Origin: Cyanosarcina radialis HA8281-LM2
GTDB taxonomy: Bacteria > Cyanobacteriota > Cyanobacteriia > Cyanobacteriales > CCAP-1448
Length of the DNA stretch: 64,000 nucleotides
Assembly (NCBI GenBank): GCA_019359615.1
Contig: JAHHHA010000013.1
Span: forward strand, 62,001 to 126,000
Direction of reading: 5' to 3'
The first letter of the stretch is position 1. Each line of letters opens with the position of its first letter. A program made the position numbers and the translations under genes. Shown here one piece after another: positions 52,991 to 62,854 of this stretch. Under the pieces are notes generated by a model. The model did not search any database. It saw nothing but the letters and a program-made list of their open reading frames with translations, and was not told the origin of the DNA.

Positions 52991-53563
52991 ATGATAATGC
53001 CTAAGATTTTGAAAACCAACTGGTTCTGGATGCTATTTGCTGTCTTGACGATCGCGTTTTCATTTACGATTTTTTCTAACTGGACTTTAATGATATGTAT
53101 TTGGCTCGGTCTTTTCTTTGGGTTTAGGCTAGCTAAATTAGAATCTCAACTCTCGGTCAAAGAGCATCAGATTTATCTGGCTACAGTATTGATATACCCT
53201 GTTGTGGCAAGTGCCATCAAATGGGCGATCGTCGAAGAGGTTATTCCTCATTCTTGGTTTTTGTTGAATCGAATCGAGCATTTTATCTGGGCGATCGCCG
53301 TGACAATTATATTTTTACCAACTTACACAGATTTTTGGAAAAAGTTGCGCTGGTGGCAATCTTTAACCTATATAATAGGTCTAGTTTGTTTTCTCGGTAA
53401 TTTAAATGAATTTTTTGAATATCTTATCAGGTTAAAAATGTTTGGCATCGCTGGCATAGAGCGTAATACTACTTATTATTGGGATACTATCTACGATCGA
53501 GCGATTAATTTATTTGGTGGTTTAGTTGGTTTTATCTTAATAAAATGGTATAGCAAAAAATGA
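52991..53563 (+). CDS. Membrane protein (DUF2238/YjdF-like)
   Basis: 190 aa with about five hydrophobic helices (e.g. FWMLFAVLTIAFSFTIF and LTYIIGLVCFLGNLNEFFEY). The C-terminal motif YYWDTIYDRAINLFGGLVGF resembles the conserved end of DUF2238 proteins. Function unknown. The stop overlaps the HAD gene start (ATGA at 53560), so the two are translationally coupled. Confidence 0.6.
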   Translation: MIMPKILKTNWFWMLFAVLTIAFSFTIFSNWTLMICIWLGLFFGFRLAKLESQLSVKEHQIYLATVLIYPVVASAIKWAIVEEVIPHSWFLLNRIEHFIWAIAVTIIFLPTYTDFWKKLRWWQSLTYIIGLVCFLGNLNEFFEYLIRLKMFGIAGIERNTTYYWDTIYDRAINLFGGLVGFILIKWYSKK

Positions 53564-54207
53564 AACGCCCCCAAGTAATTTTTTTCGATGCTGTTGGCAC
53601 GCTATTTGGCGTTCGAGGTAGCGTGGGTCAAATTTATAATGAAATTGCTCGGCAATTTGGCGTTCGAGCTATTCCTGAAGAGTTGAATCGATCGTTTTTT
53701 CAAGCATTTAGTTCTGCTGGCTCGCTGGCATTTCCAGATGCTAATCCCGAAGAGATCGCTCGATACGAATTTGAGTGGTGGAAAGCGATCGCCTCCCACG
53801 CTTTCCAAAAAATAGATTTGCTCGATCGCTTCTCAGATTTTGATGCTTTTTTTGAGGAACTCTACGCCCACTTTGCCACCGCTAAACCTTGGTTTGTCTA
53901 TAGCGACGTTTGGCGCAACTTAGAAAAGTGGGAGCGACTGGGAATAGAATTGGGAGTAGTATCTAATTTTGATTCCCGCATTTACTCGGTTTTGTCGGCC
54001 CTCGATTTGGAAAGATTTTTTACCTCGATTACCATCTCTTCGGCTGTCGGCTTTGCCAAACCTCATCCCCAAATATTTAACACTGCCTTGCTCAAACATG
54101 ACTGTGCTCCTCAAGCTGCGTGGCATATCGGCGATAGCAAGCTAGAAGACTATCAAGGTGCTAAAAACGTTGGCATTAGACCCTTTTTATTGAAACGAAA
54201 TCTATGA
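53560..54207 (+). CDS. HAD-superfamily hydrolase (REG-2-like)
   Basis: 215 aa. HAD motif I is FFDAVGTLFGV, with the usual second Asp of DxD replaced by Val (DAV) as in REG-2/HDHD3-like members. Motif II is GVVSNFDSR, motif III has FAKPHPQIF and motif IV is HIGDSKLEDYQGAKNVG. With Asp to Val, ordinary phosphatase activity is uncertain. Coupled to the membrane protein gene upstream. Confidence 0.8.
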   Translation: MKRPQVIFFDAVGTLFGVRGSVGQIYNEIARQFGVRAIPEELNRSFFQAFSSAGSLAFPDANPEEIARYEFEWWKAIASHAFQKIDLLDRFSDFDAFFEELYAHFATAKPWFVYSDVWRNLEKWERLGIELGVVSNFDSRIYSVLSALDLERFFTSITISSAVGFAKPHPQIFNTALLKHDCAPQAAWHIGDSKLEDYQGAKNVGIRPFLLKRNL

Positions 54208-54529
54208 GTCAAAAGAGGAAAAGGGAAATTTATTCTTTACCCTTTCCCCTTCATCTCCAACTTGGTATTACTTCTCAAAAAAACTTTATAAAGTTTTCTC
54301 AATATTAATAAACTAGTTTATGGAAAAACCAAAATTAGATCTCGGCTTATTTAGAATGAAGTTAAGAAAAACTTGATAACGGGATCGTCCCGGTATGGCT
54401 GCAAGCAAACATCTTCGATCGAGCAGCTAGTTTGCTATTTCAGAGCGAATAACTCTTTTGGTTGCCTATAGCCGAAGATGGATTTTACTTTTGCTGGGAT
54501 GCGCCCTTCGATCGCACAGGAGTATGGTT

Positions 54530-54895
54530 ATGGTCAGTCAAGCAGTTGGTAATGGTTATTGGACGGCAAATCCAGGAGATAGAATTGCTCGCGAGCCTCA
54601 AACGATCGAAGAAAAAGCGAAACAGATAGCGGTAGACGCACCCGATATTACGGGCGATCGAATTAAGGTTCCGACTTATTTTATCGTGGAATATCCCGAT
54701 GGCGAAAAGAAGGCTCTGCACCATGTCAGGGACGCTCAACAGATATCTGATGTCATTCGTCAAATGCAATTGAATGACAAAAATTGGGGGCAAGCATCAC
54801 CCGCAGTACATCACTCGCAAAACTTTAACTTCGTTTTGGTACTGTTTATCGTTGGCTTAATGATGTCTTGCCTCTTGTTAATCGGGATTTTCTAA
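54530..54895 (+). CDS. Small membrane-anchored hypothetical protein
   Basis: 121 aa from ATG 54530, supported by AGGAG seven bases upstream; the frame opens earlier at 54458. The N-terminal part is soluble (MVSQAVGNGYWTANPGDRIA), the middle has VPTYFIVEYPDGEKKALHHV, and the C-terminus is one membrane helix (FNFVLVLFIVGLMMSCLLLI). I do not recognise a family. Followed by an intrinsic terminator. Confidence 0.65.
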   Translation: MVSQAVGNGYWTANPGDRIAREPQTIEEKAKQIAVDAPDITGDRIKVPTYFIVEYPDGEKKALHHVRDAQQISDVIRQMQLNDKNWGQASPAVHHSQNFNFVLVLFIVGLMMSCLLLIGIF

Positions 54896-54945
54896 ATGAC
54901 AAGTTGTAGTGAAAACCAGTGAGATGCATCAAGTATAGGATTATT

Positions 54946-54970
54946 AAAAGGAGCGATCGCTCCTTTTTTT
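54946..54970 (+). terminator. Intrinsic terminator built on a HIP1 site
   Basis: AAAAGGAGCGATCGCTCCTT then a run of T. The stem GGAGCGATCGCTCC contains the HIP1 octamer. It ends the small membrane-protein gene 50 bases upstream. Confidence 0.8.
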
Positions 54971-55097
54971 ATAGATACAATAATAGACCTCTTACGAAAA
55001 CCAGAATTTGGATATATAACGCAGATAAACACTAGATAAACGCAGATAAATGCAGATGACTTTGATGATTTATCAACTTAAGTAAGTGATCTAATAA

Positions 55098-55439
55098 TTA
55101 ATTGTTACGATATGAGTTCGATCGATCCGGAGAGAAATCGTGCCGATACGTCTCGTCAAAATTAGCATTAGTGAAGGGAATATTAGTGATATCTTCCTGC
55201 TGTCGAATATATTGCTTTTGTTGTTCGCTGAGGTTTTCAATCCGATTGCAAAAACTGCCGCGTCCGGCATTGCATCTATTCTCTACCTCTTTTAAAAAAT
55301 ATCCAGAACCAGGAATTTCCGATTTTTGCGCTTCAGGAAATTCAAAGATATCTCCATATGGGAAGGCCTCAGCCTCAGCAGGAAAAGAGCAAGCTGCGAT
55401 CGATAAGAAGGTTGCAGTGAAGAGAAAATGCTTTAGCAT
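55098..55439 (-). CDS. Small secreted or lipoprotein, hypothetical
   Basis: 113 aa from ATG 55439 (MLKHFLFTATFLSIAACSFP). The signal sequence ends in a lipobox-like SIAAC. The mature part is polar with a possible disulfide pair (RCNAGRGSFC) and a Gln/Tyr-rich helix (LSEQQKQYIRQQE). No family recognised. Confidence 0.6.
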   Translation of the reverse strand: MLKHFLFTATFLSIAACSFPAEAEAFPYGDIFEFPEAQKSEIPGSGYFLKEVENRCNAGRGSFCNRIENLSEQQKQYIRQQEDITNIPFTNANFDETYRHDFSPDRSNSYRNN

Positions 55440-55998
55440 CGATTTTGACTCCGGATATAGCATTTCGGCATCGGGCGGGAGATCTATATCGACTCTAGCC
55501 TACGGAAAAGTGGTTCTGCCAGGTAGTTGGCGAGGAACGAATAGCTAAAATAAGGCTTTATGGGTGGGTTAGTTGGGTTTCCTACCGTCAACCCAACCTA
55601 CACCCCTTCTCCTTTCTAAAATCTGTCGTCACGCACGGTTTTAGGTGTGTTGCTTCTGCTTAGTAAAAATACTTAAGAATACGGTAGTTTTGACTGTGTA
55701 ATCCGTAAATTTACAGATCTCTAATCTGTCAAACTCGGTAAAGCTTGTGTTTTTACGTAAGATCGCGGAAGAAAATTTATAAATTACGCTCGATAATAAG
55801 AAGATTCAGCAGATAATCCAACCAATATCCCAAAACTTCCGAATATTCAGTTGACTAGTTGGCTCCCTCGAACTCGATCGCATCGCTTGCAGCCAAATAG
55901 TAGAAGTTTAGCCCACTCGATCGCTCTGGCGACACTGTAAATTCTCAATTTATTGGTTTCTTTACCTGGCTGCCATTAACCTTCAAAGGTTTGCTTGA
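55440..55998. other. Non-coding region upstream of histidine kinase gene
   Basis: Contains a GGGTGGGTTAGTTGGGTT / AACCCAACCTACACCC palindromic repeat at about 55563-55606 and an ACAGATCTCTAATCTGT hairpin at 55712-55728. No coding frame is convincing. The kinase promoter should lie toward the right end; no clear box was identified. Confidence 0.5.
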
Positions 55999-58596
55999 AT
56001 GCGTAGCACATTAAAGGCTCCAGTACCTGATAACGAGAAAATCAGGCTCAAAGTTCTGCGTCAAAGTCAGATTCTCGATACCTCACCCGAACAGGCATTT
56101 GACGATCTTACACATCTAGCAGCATATATTTGCGGTACCCCTATTGCCTTGGTGAGCCTAATTGACGCTCATCGTCAGTGGTTTAAATCTAAGGTGGGTT
56201 TAGATATTGCCGAAACGCCCCGCGATATCGCTTTTTGCGCTCATACAGTCGGGCGCTCAGAGGTGTTAGTCGTGTCAGATGCTCTCAAAGACGAGCGATT
56301 TGCAGCTAACCCTTTAGTAACTAAAGATCCCAAGATCCGGTTTTATGCTGGTGCGCCTTTAGTTACCTCTTCTGGAGAAGCACTGGGAACGTTGTGCGTC
56401 ATTGACTACGTACCGCGAGAAATGGCTCCAGAACAACTAGACGTTTTGCAAGAATTAGCGCGGGAAGCGGTAACGCTGATTCAACTGCGGCGGAACATCA
56501 GTCAACTCGCTCGCACCGCTGGGAAGGATCGACCTGCTAAACAGCAGCGCCGAGGATTTTTTCCCCAGATTGGCTTGGGCTTTGGGTTGGCATCGGCGGT
56601 TTTGCTAGGGATCGGCTTAGTTGCCTACCGCAGCTTGACTAATTTTATCGCCACCTCTCAGTGGCAGATCCAACACTATCAAGTTCTTCAGCAGACAGAG
56701 AAAATAGACATCTCGATCCATCAGGCCATTTTGGCTCAACATCGCTACCTCATAAGTGGAGAAGACAGACATCTCGAACCATATTACGAGGCTAATGAGG
56801 TGATGGATGGGGAAATCGCCAAGTTACAGCACTTAATTTTAACTAGCGATCGCCCACTTGCCAATCGCAGCGAACAACTACACCGCGTGACTATCCTAGA
56901 TTCTTTAATTAACCGCAAACTAGCTCAGATCGATTATTTAAGTAACATCCGCAAAACCAAAGGGTTGACTGCTGGCTCTCAAGCGTGGCGAGAATATCAA
57001 CCAGTGCCAGTTACTCAGCAAATCGAAACTACACTCGCAAGTATTGAAGCTTCTGAAAATCAGTTGTTAAATGAGCGATCGCTATTAGTTGAAACTAATA
57101 CTCGTTGGACTTTAATTACTTTCCTTACTGGTATCTTCGTAACTTTTGCGCTTTTAACTTGGGTTTACTACCTGATTTATCGAGAGATCCGGCGGCGACA
57201 CCAGATAGAGGCGCGTTTGGAAGAGAGCGAAGAAAAACATCGCTCGGTGGTAGAAAATATCAAAGAAGTAATTTTTCAAACAGACGATCGAGGCTATTTA
57301 ACCTTTCTCAATCCAGCTTGGGCGGAAATTACTGGATACCCAATTGCTGACAGTTTAAATACTCCTATTCTCGACTACATTTATCCGAGCGATCGCCAAC
57401 AAGCTAGAGAATTATTTCAACAGCTAATTACAGGGCAAAAACCAGATTGTCGCTGCGAACATCGCTACGTTACTCAAACAGGTCGGGTGGGATGGTTAGA
57501 AGTTTACGCTCAACCGATTTTGGATCGCGATCGACAGATCGTCGGTGCTTTTGGAACGCTCAACGATATTAGCGATCGCCATCAAACCCAAGAGGTAATG
57601 CAGCGCCAGCTAGCGGCTGTGGAAGCAGCGATCGATGGCATTGCTATTTTTAATGTAGATAGCGAATTTATCTATATCAATCAAGCTCACTGGGAAATGT
57701 TTGGCTACAAAAGTGCCGAAGAATTATTAGGTAAAACCTGGAGAGAACTTTACCGCCCAGATGAAATCGATCGATTTGAAAAGTATGTTTTTCCGATTTT
57801 GTGGCAACAAGGGCGCTGGCGAGGAGAAGCTACTGGCAAAAGAGCCGACGGTCAAACATTTGCGGAAGAAGTTTCTCTCACTTTACTAGAAAACGGCCAT
57901 CTGATTTGCGTTTGTCGCAATATCTCTAAACGCAAGCAAGCAGAAGCTCAACTCAAAACCTCTTTGCAAGAAAAAGAAGTATTACTCAAAGAAGTTCACC
58001 ATCGGGTGAAGAATAATTTGCAGGTAATCGATAGCCTTTTCCGACATCAGTGCCGCTCTAGCGAAGATCCAAAACTAATTCAGACATTGCGAGAATGCCA
58101 GAATCGGGTGATGTCAATGGCTCTAATTCACGAAAAACTATATCAATCGAAAGATCTAGATAATATTATTTTCTGCGATTACGTTCAATCTCTACTAGCT
58201 AATTTACTAGAGATTTATACCAAAAATGTCAACGCTCCCGAATTACATATTAAAGTTGAATGTGTCAAGTTAGATATCTCGACATCTCTAAATTGTGGAT
58301 TAATTATTAATGAATTGGTTTCAAATTGCTTTAAGTATGCTTTTCCTCATGGAGACGGAGGAGAAATCGAAGTTCAGTTTACTCGCGATCTAGAAGATCG
58401 CTGTATGTTAAAGGTCAAAGATAACGGTGTGGGGATGCCAGCAGATTTCGATCTAGAAAATCTGCGCTCTCTAGGTTTAAAGATAGTGAAAATCTTAACC
58501 AAGCAGTTAGACGGGGAAATTAAAGTTAATAGCGAAAACGGTACGGAATTTTTAATTACATTTATAATGCCAGGAGCAGATAATGTTAGAAACTAA
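55999..58596 (+). CDS. Membrane histidine kinase: GAF, CHASE3-like sensor, two PAS, HisKA_2/HATPase
   Basis: 865 aa. An N-terminal GAF domain (about 30-165) precedes a membrane helix (190-212), a CHASE3-like helical sensor (215-365), a second helix (372-393), two PAS domains (about 415-655), and an HWE/HisKA_2 dimerisation box EVHHRVKNNLQVIDSL with the phospho-His. The ATPase part has NELVSNCFKYAF, DNGVGMP and LGLKIV. The cytoplasmic GAF before the first helix is unusual. Its end overlaps the next gene by 14 bases, so the downstream receiver protein is the probable partner. Confidence 0.88.
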   Translation: MRSTLKAPVPDNEKIRLKVLRQSQILDTSPEQAFDDLTHLAAYICGTPIALVSLIDAHRQWFKSKVGLDIAETPRDIAFCAHTVGRSEVLVVSDALKDERFAANPLVTKDPKIRFYAGAPLVTSSGEALGTLCVIDYVPREMAPEQLDVLQELAREAVTLIQLRRNISQLARTAGKDRPAKQQRRGFFPQIGLGFGLASAVLLGIGLVAYRSLTNFIATSQWQIQHYQVLQQTEKIDISIHQAILAQHRYLISGEDRHLEPYYEANEVMDGEIAKLQHLILTSDRPLANRSEQLHRVTILDSLINRKLAQIDYLSNIRKTKGLTAGSQAWREYQPVPVTQQIETTLASIEASENQLLNERSLLVETNTRWTLITFLTGIFVTFALLTWVYYLIYREIRRRHQIEARLEESEEKHRSVVENIKEVIFQTDDRGYLTFLNPAWAEITGYPIADSLNTPILDYIYPSDRQQARELFQQLITGQKPDCRCEHRYVTQTGRVGWLEVYAQPILDRDRQIVGAFGTLNDISDRHQTQEVMQRQLAAVEAAIDGIAIFNVDSEFIYINQAHWEMFGYKSAEELLGKTWRELYRPDEIDRFEKYVFPILWQQGRWRGEATGKRADGQTFAEEVSLTLLENGHLICVCRNISKRKQAEAQLKTSLQEKEVLLKEVHHRVKNNLQVIDSLFRHQCRSSEDPKLIQTLRECQNRVMSMALIHEKLYQSKDLDNIIFCDYVQSLLANLLEIYTKNVNAPELHIKVECVKLDISTSLNCGLIINELVSNCFKYAFPHGDGGEIEVQFTRDLEDRCMLKVKDNGVGMPADFDLENLRSLGLKIVKILTKQLDGEIKVNSENGTEFLITFIMPGADNVRN

Positions 58597-61216
58597 GACT
58601 AATGAGATAGATCGAATATTAATTGTTGAAGATGAAGCGTTGGTTGCTGAAGATATCAAAGATATTTTAGAAGAATTAGGATACAGCGTTCCTGCCATTC
58701 TAGATACTGGAGAATTAGCAATTGTAAAAGCTGGCGAATTTAAGCCGAGTTTGGTGCTAATGGATATTAGGCTAAAAGGCAAAATGGACGGCGTGCAAGC
58801 TGCCCAACAAATCTGGAATCGGTTTAAAATTCCTGTAGTTTATCTGACGGCTAATTCCGATAACGGCACATTACAACGAGCTAAAGAAACTGCCCCATTT
58901 GGTTACATCACGAAGCCTTTTAGAGAAAAAGAATTACATACAGCGGTGGAAATCGGTTTGCACCGCTATCGCTTAGAAAAGCAATTAAAAGAAAGAGAGC
59001 AATGGCTAGAAACTATTCTGAGCAGCATGGGAGATGCAGTAATTGCCACTGACGATCGCGGCCGGATTAAAATGCTAAATCGCACGGCAGAAAAGCTCAC
59101 TGGTTGGCAACAATCAGAAGCCTGCGGCCAACCATCGACCGAGGTATTCAAACTAGCTCACGAACTCAGCGAGGTGAGAGTGGAAGATCCGATCGCCAAA
59201 GCGATCGCGTCGGGGGTTATCGGCGGCATCCCCGAAAAAACCATCCTGATTGCCAAAAATGGGGTTAAAATCCCGATCGATGACTCTGCTGCCCCAATTA
59301 AAGACCGTAGAGGGGATATTGGTGGGGCGGTGGTAGTTTTCCGCGATATCAGAGAGCAACGTCGCGTTCAAAAAATGCTGGAAACCGATCGCGAGATCGC
59401 CCAGATCTTGGCAGAATCGACAGTCATTTCATCGGCGATCTCTAAGCTGCTACAAACCGTCTGTGAAGGTTTGGGATGGGATTTGGGCGAATTCTGGCTC
59501 GCAGATCGGCAAGCATCAGTTCTGCGTTACGGCAAAAGCTGGCATCAACTTGCAACCGTCGATCGAGAAAGCGAGTGGCAGCAATTTGAAGCGATCGCGC
59601 GGCAATTTACCTTTTCTAAAGGCGTAGGATTGTTGGGGGATATTTGGAAGTGCGATCGACCGATGTGGGTGACAGATATGCAGGATGACACCTCTTGTCT
59701 TCGCCGCTGGAGTGCAGCTAAAGTGGGGCTGCGATCGGCTTTTGGATTCCCGATCTCTAGCGAGGGCAAAACTTTAGGGGTGATGGCGTTCTTCGCCTCT
59801 GAAACTCACCCCACCGATCCTAACTTGCTGAAAATGATGGATGCGATCGGCTCTCAAATCGGTCAATTTATCGAGCGGAGGCGGATCGAAAACGCCTTGC
59901 GTAAAAGCGAGCAGCGTTTGGCTTGGCAAGCCACCCACGATGAGTTAACCGGACTGGTGAACCGTCGAGAATTTCAGCAGCTTTTGGAAGGAGCATTAAC
60001 TATCGCCAAAACCCAAGATCGGCAGCATTCATTGTGCTATTTAGATCTAGATCGCTTCAAGATCGTCAACGATACTTGCGGTCATGCAGCCGGAGACGAA
60101 CTATTGCGTCAAGTGACAGCCTTAATGCGATCGCAAGTCCGTTCTACCGATATTTTGGCTCGTTTGGGAGGAGATGAATTCGGGCTGCTATTGAAGAATT
60201 GCCCCGGACAGCAAGCGATGTCGATCGCCAATAGCCTGCGGCAATCGATCCAAGAATTTCGATTTGTCTGGCAAGACCAAACTTTTACTATTGGGGTCAG
60301 TATTGGGGTAGTGACGATCGGTACTACTACATCCAATCTCCTCACGGCTTTAAATGCTGCCGATGCTGCTTGCTATTCTGCCAAAAATACCGGGCGCAAT
60401 CGGGTTTGTTTTTATCAGGTTGATGGTGTCGAAGCGGCCAAACATCACGGGCAAATTCAATGGGTGCCGCGCCTGACTCAAGCTTTAGAGCAAAATCTTT
60501 TCCGTCTTTACTATCAGCCCATCGTCCCGATCGATCCGGTTGAGTACCATCAAGAACATTATGAAGTGTTGGTGCGCCTAGAAGATGATGTTGATGGGGT
60601 CATATCTCCGATCGCTTTTATTCCCGCTGCCGAACGCTATCATTTGATGCACTTAATCGATCGCTGGGTAATTCGCACTCTATTTGCCACTCAAGGGCCA
60701 AAATACCGCCAAAACTGGAAGTCTTGCCAGCAGCGCGACCGCTATTTATATTCTATTAACCTCTCTGGTGCCACCCTCAACGACGATGATTTTGTCAACT
60801 TTGTCCGCGAGCAGTTCCATATTTACCAAATTCCTCCAGAAGTAATCTGTTTTGAAATCACCGAAACGGTGGCAATTACTAACTTGGGTAAAGCTGCCAA
60901 ACTGATTAAAGAATTGAGAGATTTTGGTTGCCACTTTGCTTTAGATGATTTCGGTAGCGGCGTATCTTCTTTTGGATATCTCAAAACTTTGCCCGTAGAT
61001 TACCTCAAAATTGATGGCAATTTTGTTAAGGATATTGTTCATAATCCTACCGATCTAGCCCTAACAGAAGCTATCAATCGAGTCGGTCATGCTATGGGCT
61101 TAAAAACTATTGCCGAGTTTGTCGAAAACAACGAAGTTTTAGCCAAACTCAAAGATTTGGGTGTAGATTACGCTCAAGGTTACGGCATTGCCAAACCGCT
61201 ACCTTTAAGTAAGTAA
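58583..61216 (+). CDS. Receiver-PAS-GAF-GGDEF-EAL protein (c-di-GMP turnover)
   Basis: 877 aa. Receiver (1-125): VEDEALVAED, LVLMDIRLKG and GYITKPF. PAS (about 137-255), GAF (about 265-430), GGDEF (about 440-605) with intact RLGGDEFG and YLDLDRFKIVND, and EAL (about 620-875). The EAL signature reads YEVLVRLED (Val for Ala, Glu and Arg retained) and later EITETVAITN, DDFGSGVSSFGYL and DYLKIDGNFV, so phosphodiesterase activity is possible. Translationally overlaps the kinase gene, consistent with one phosphorelay controlling c-di-GMP. Confidence 0.9.
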   Translation: MLETKTNEIDRILIVEDEALVAEDIKDILEELGYSVPAILDTGELAIVKAGEFKPSLVLMDIRLKGKMDGVQAAQQIWNRFKIPVVYLTANSDNGTLQRAKETAPFGYITKPFREKELHTAVEIGLHRYRLEKQLKEREQWLETILSSMGDAVIATDDRGRIKMLNRTAEKLTGWQQSEACGQPSTEVFKLAHELSEVRVEDPIAKAIASGVIGGIPEKTILIAKNGVKIPIDDSAAPIKDRRGDIGGAVVVFRDIREQRRVQKMLETDREIAQILAESTVISSAISKLLQTVCEGLGWDLGEFWLADRQASVLRYGKSWHQLATVDRESEWQQFEAIARQFTFSKGVGLLGDIWKCDRPMWVTDMQDDTSCLRRWSAAKVGLRSAFGFPISSEGKTLGVMAFFASETHPTDPNLLKMMDAIGSQIGQFIERRRIENALRKSEQRLAWQATHDELTGLVNRREFQQLLEGALTIAKTQDRQHSLCYLDLDRFKIVNDTCGHAAGDELLRQVTALMRSQVRSTDILARLGGDEFGLLLKNCPGQQAMSIANSLRQSIQEFRFVWQDQTFTIGVSIGVVTIGTTTSNLLTALNAADAACYSAKNTGRNRVCFYQVDGVEAAKHHGQIQWVPRLTQALEQNLFRLYYQPIVPIDPVEYHQEHYEVLVRLEDDVDGVISPIAFIPAAERYHLMHLIDRWVIRTLFATQGPKYRQNWKSCQQRDRYLYSINLSGATLNDDDFVNFVREQFHIYQIPPEVICFEITETVAITNLGKAAKLIKELRDFGCHFALDDFGSGVSSFGYLKTLPVDYLKIDGNFVKDIVHNPTDLALTEAINRVGHAMGLKTIAEFVENNEVLAKLKDLGVDYAQGYGIAKPLPLSK

Positions 61217-61249
61217 TAAGTAATAAGTAATAAGTAATAAGTAATAAGT
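61207..61249. repeat. 7-bp tandem repeat (TAAGTAA), second array
   Basis: About five units of AATAAGT begin at the stop codon of the GGDEF/EAL gene. Same unit as the array after cysK. The 135 bases that follow hold no feature seen. Confidence 0.85.
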
Positions 61250-61385
61250 CAGGAAGATGCTGGAACTCGTCACAGTTTATTCTTGAGTCTGCATGAGTAG
61301 AGTTTGGTTGTGTAGCTGCCGTTTTAACTGCCAGGTGACAACAGATAATGATAGAGTAACTGTGACCTGCAAACGCTAATTTGTT

Positions 61386-62780
61386 ATGGATCGAACTCGA
61401 TCGACATCTAGACGAGGTTCCTGGTGGGCCAAGTTGGTAGCACTAGTCGCGATCGTCAACCTCGTTTTAGTTATCTTCGATCTCAGCTATATTCCCTGGC
61501 GCGATCTCTATTATCGGCAATTTCCCCAACTCGTCGCTCTCTACGATCCCTTCAAAGGTGTCGAACCAAATCGGGTTACTCAAAAGTATCTCAATACGGT
61601 TGATGAGTTAGAACAACAGTTATCTGAAGCTGGGCCCAAAACTCCTGCGGTTGAAAGTTTGCTAGCAGATTTGCGTCAGCAAAGCGTTGCTATGGTTGAT
61701 GAAAATCCTTTTTTAGTGGCTTCTAAAGCTGGGACTTTTGCCAAGATTAAAAACCGAATGCGGCAGGAAATTGGTACTGAATCAGCCAAAGAAGCATTCG
61801 ATCGCTTTTGGAATTCTAATTATATACTGGCCGCAGGTCAAGAGAAAGTATTAGCTTTTTTCGATCGGCAAATTCGGCCTTTGATGGAAATAAACTATTT
61901 CCGCAATATTGACGATACTGGTCATTTTGTCGATAATTTTTGGCAGTTAGATGTTTGGTTCGTTGGCTTTTTCGCGATCGATCTGTTCTTCAGCACGCTC
62001 TTAGCTAGTTGGCGACAACCTGGGACCAGTTGGTTCGATGCCATTTGGCAGAGATGGTACGATTTTTTCCTTTTGCTACCTGTTTGGCGGTGGTTGCGAT
62101 CGATCCCCGTTACAGTCAGATTGCATCAAGCTGGTTTGGTAAATCTGCTGGGAATTTTAGACAATATCACCTACGAACCAGTTGCTTACTTAGCCGATCG
62201 AGTTTCTAAATTCGTCATGGTACGAGTAGTAGATGATACCCAAAATGCGATTAAACAGGGTAAACTTTCTCGCTTATTTCTGCAACCAAAAACTTACATT
62301 ACCATCAATGACGTTACCGAACACGAAGTTATAATCGATCGTTTTGCTGAATTAATCGTCTATAAAATTTTGCCGCAAGTACAACCACACGTAGAATTAC
62401 TCCTAGTTCGCAGTTTAGAAGCAACTTTAAAAAAATCTAATTTTTATCAAGGATTGCAAAAAATCCCCGTGCTTGGCAGCCTGCCAGTAGAAGTTACAGA
62501 ACAAATTACGAACAATTTCATGCAAACAGTAGCTAGCGTTTTAGCGGCATCTTATAACGATCGCGAAGTTAGAGAAGTGTTCGATCGCCTCAAACAGGAG
62601 TTCAATACGACTTTAATAAAAGAAATTCAAGATGAAAAAATTACCTCAGAACTGCAATCTCTCTTGTCAGATTGGTTAGAGGAAATCAAGATTAATTATA
62701 TTCACCGTTCGGCCGCGATCGATCCTAAAGTGACGCTGGCAGAAGTCGAAAAACTAGCTAGCATGAATGATGAATCATGA
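61386..62780 (+). CDS. Conserved membrane protein, unknown function
   Basis: 464 aa. An N-terminal membrane helix (WAKLVALVAIVNLVLVIFDL), a charged stretch with a helical heptad pattern (DELEQQLSEAGPKTPAVESL), a second hydrophobic region (VWFVGFFAIDLFFSTLLAS, then WYDFFLLLPVWRWLRSIPV) and a long cytoplasmic C-terminal helix bundle. Such proteins are conserved in cyanobacteria but I know of no assigned role. It stands alone between the c-di-GMP gene and a convergent acetyltransferase. Confidence 0.7.
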   Translation: MDRTRSTSRRGSWWAKLVALVAIVNLVLVIFDLSYIPWRDLYYRQFPQLVALYDPFKGVEPNRVTQKYLNTVDELEQQLSEAGPKTPAVESLLADLRQQSVAMVDENPFLVASKAGTFAKIKNRMRQEIGTESAKEAFDRFWNSNYILAAGQEKVLAFFDRQIRPLMEINYFRNIDDTGHFVDNFWQLDVWFVGFFAIDLFFSTLLASWRQPGTSWFDAIWQRWYDFFLLLPVWRWLRSIPVTVRLHQAGLVNLLGILDNITYEPVAYLADRVSKFVMVRVVDDTQNAIKQGKLSRLFLQPKTYITINDVTEHEVIIDRFAELIVYKILPQVQPHVELLLVRSLEATLKKSNFYQGLQKIPVLGSLPVEVTEQITNNFMQTVASVLAASYNDREVREVFDRLKQEFNTTLIKEIQDEKITSELQSLLSDWLEEIKINYIHRSAAIDPKVTLAEVEKLASMNDES

Positions 62781-62854
62781 ACGTAGATGGAAATTTTTTT
62801 AACAAGTTAAAAGCTAAATTTTGACTTTTGACTTTTAACTTTTGATTTGTTTAG

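Noticed and set aside
54320-54376. 17-aa frame after the HAD gene, near the AAAACTTTATAAAGTTTT palindrome
   Set aside because: Too short, no ribosome site and no context; the palindrome is AT-rich and may be chance.
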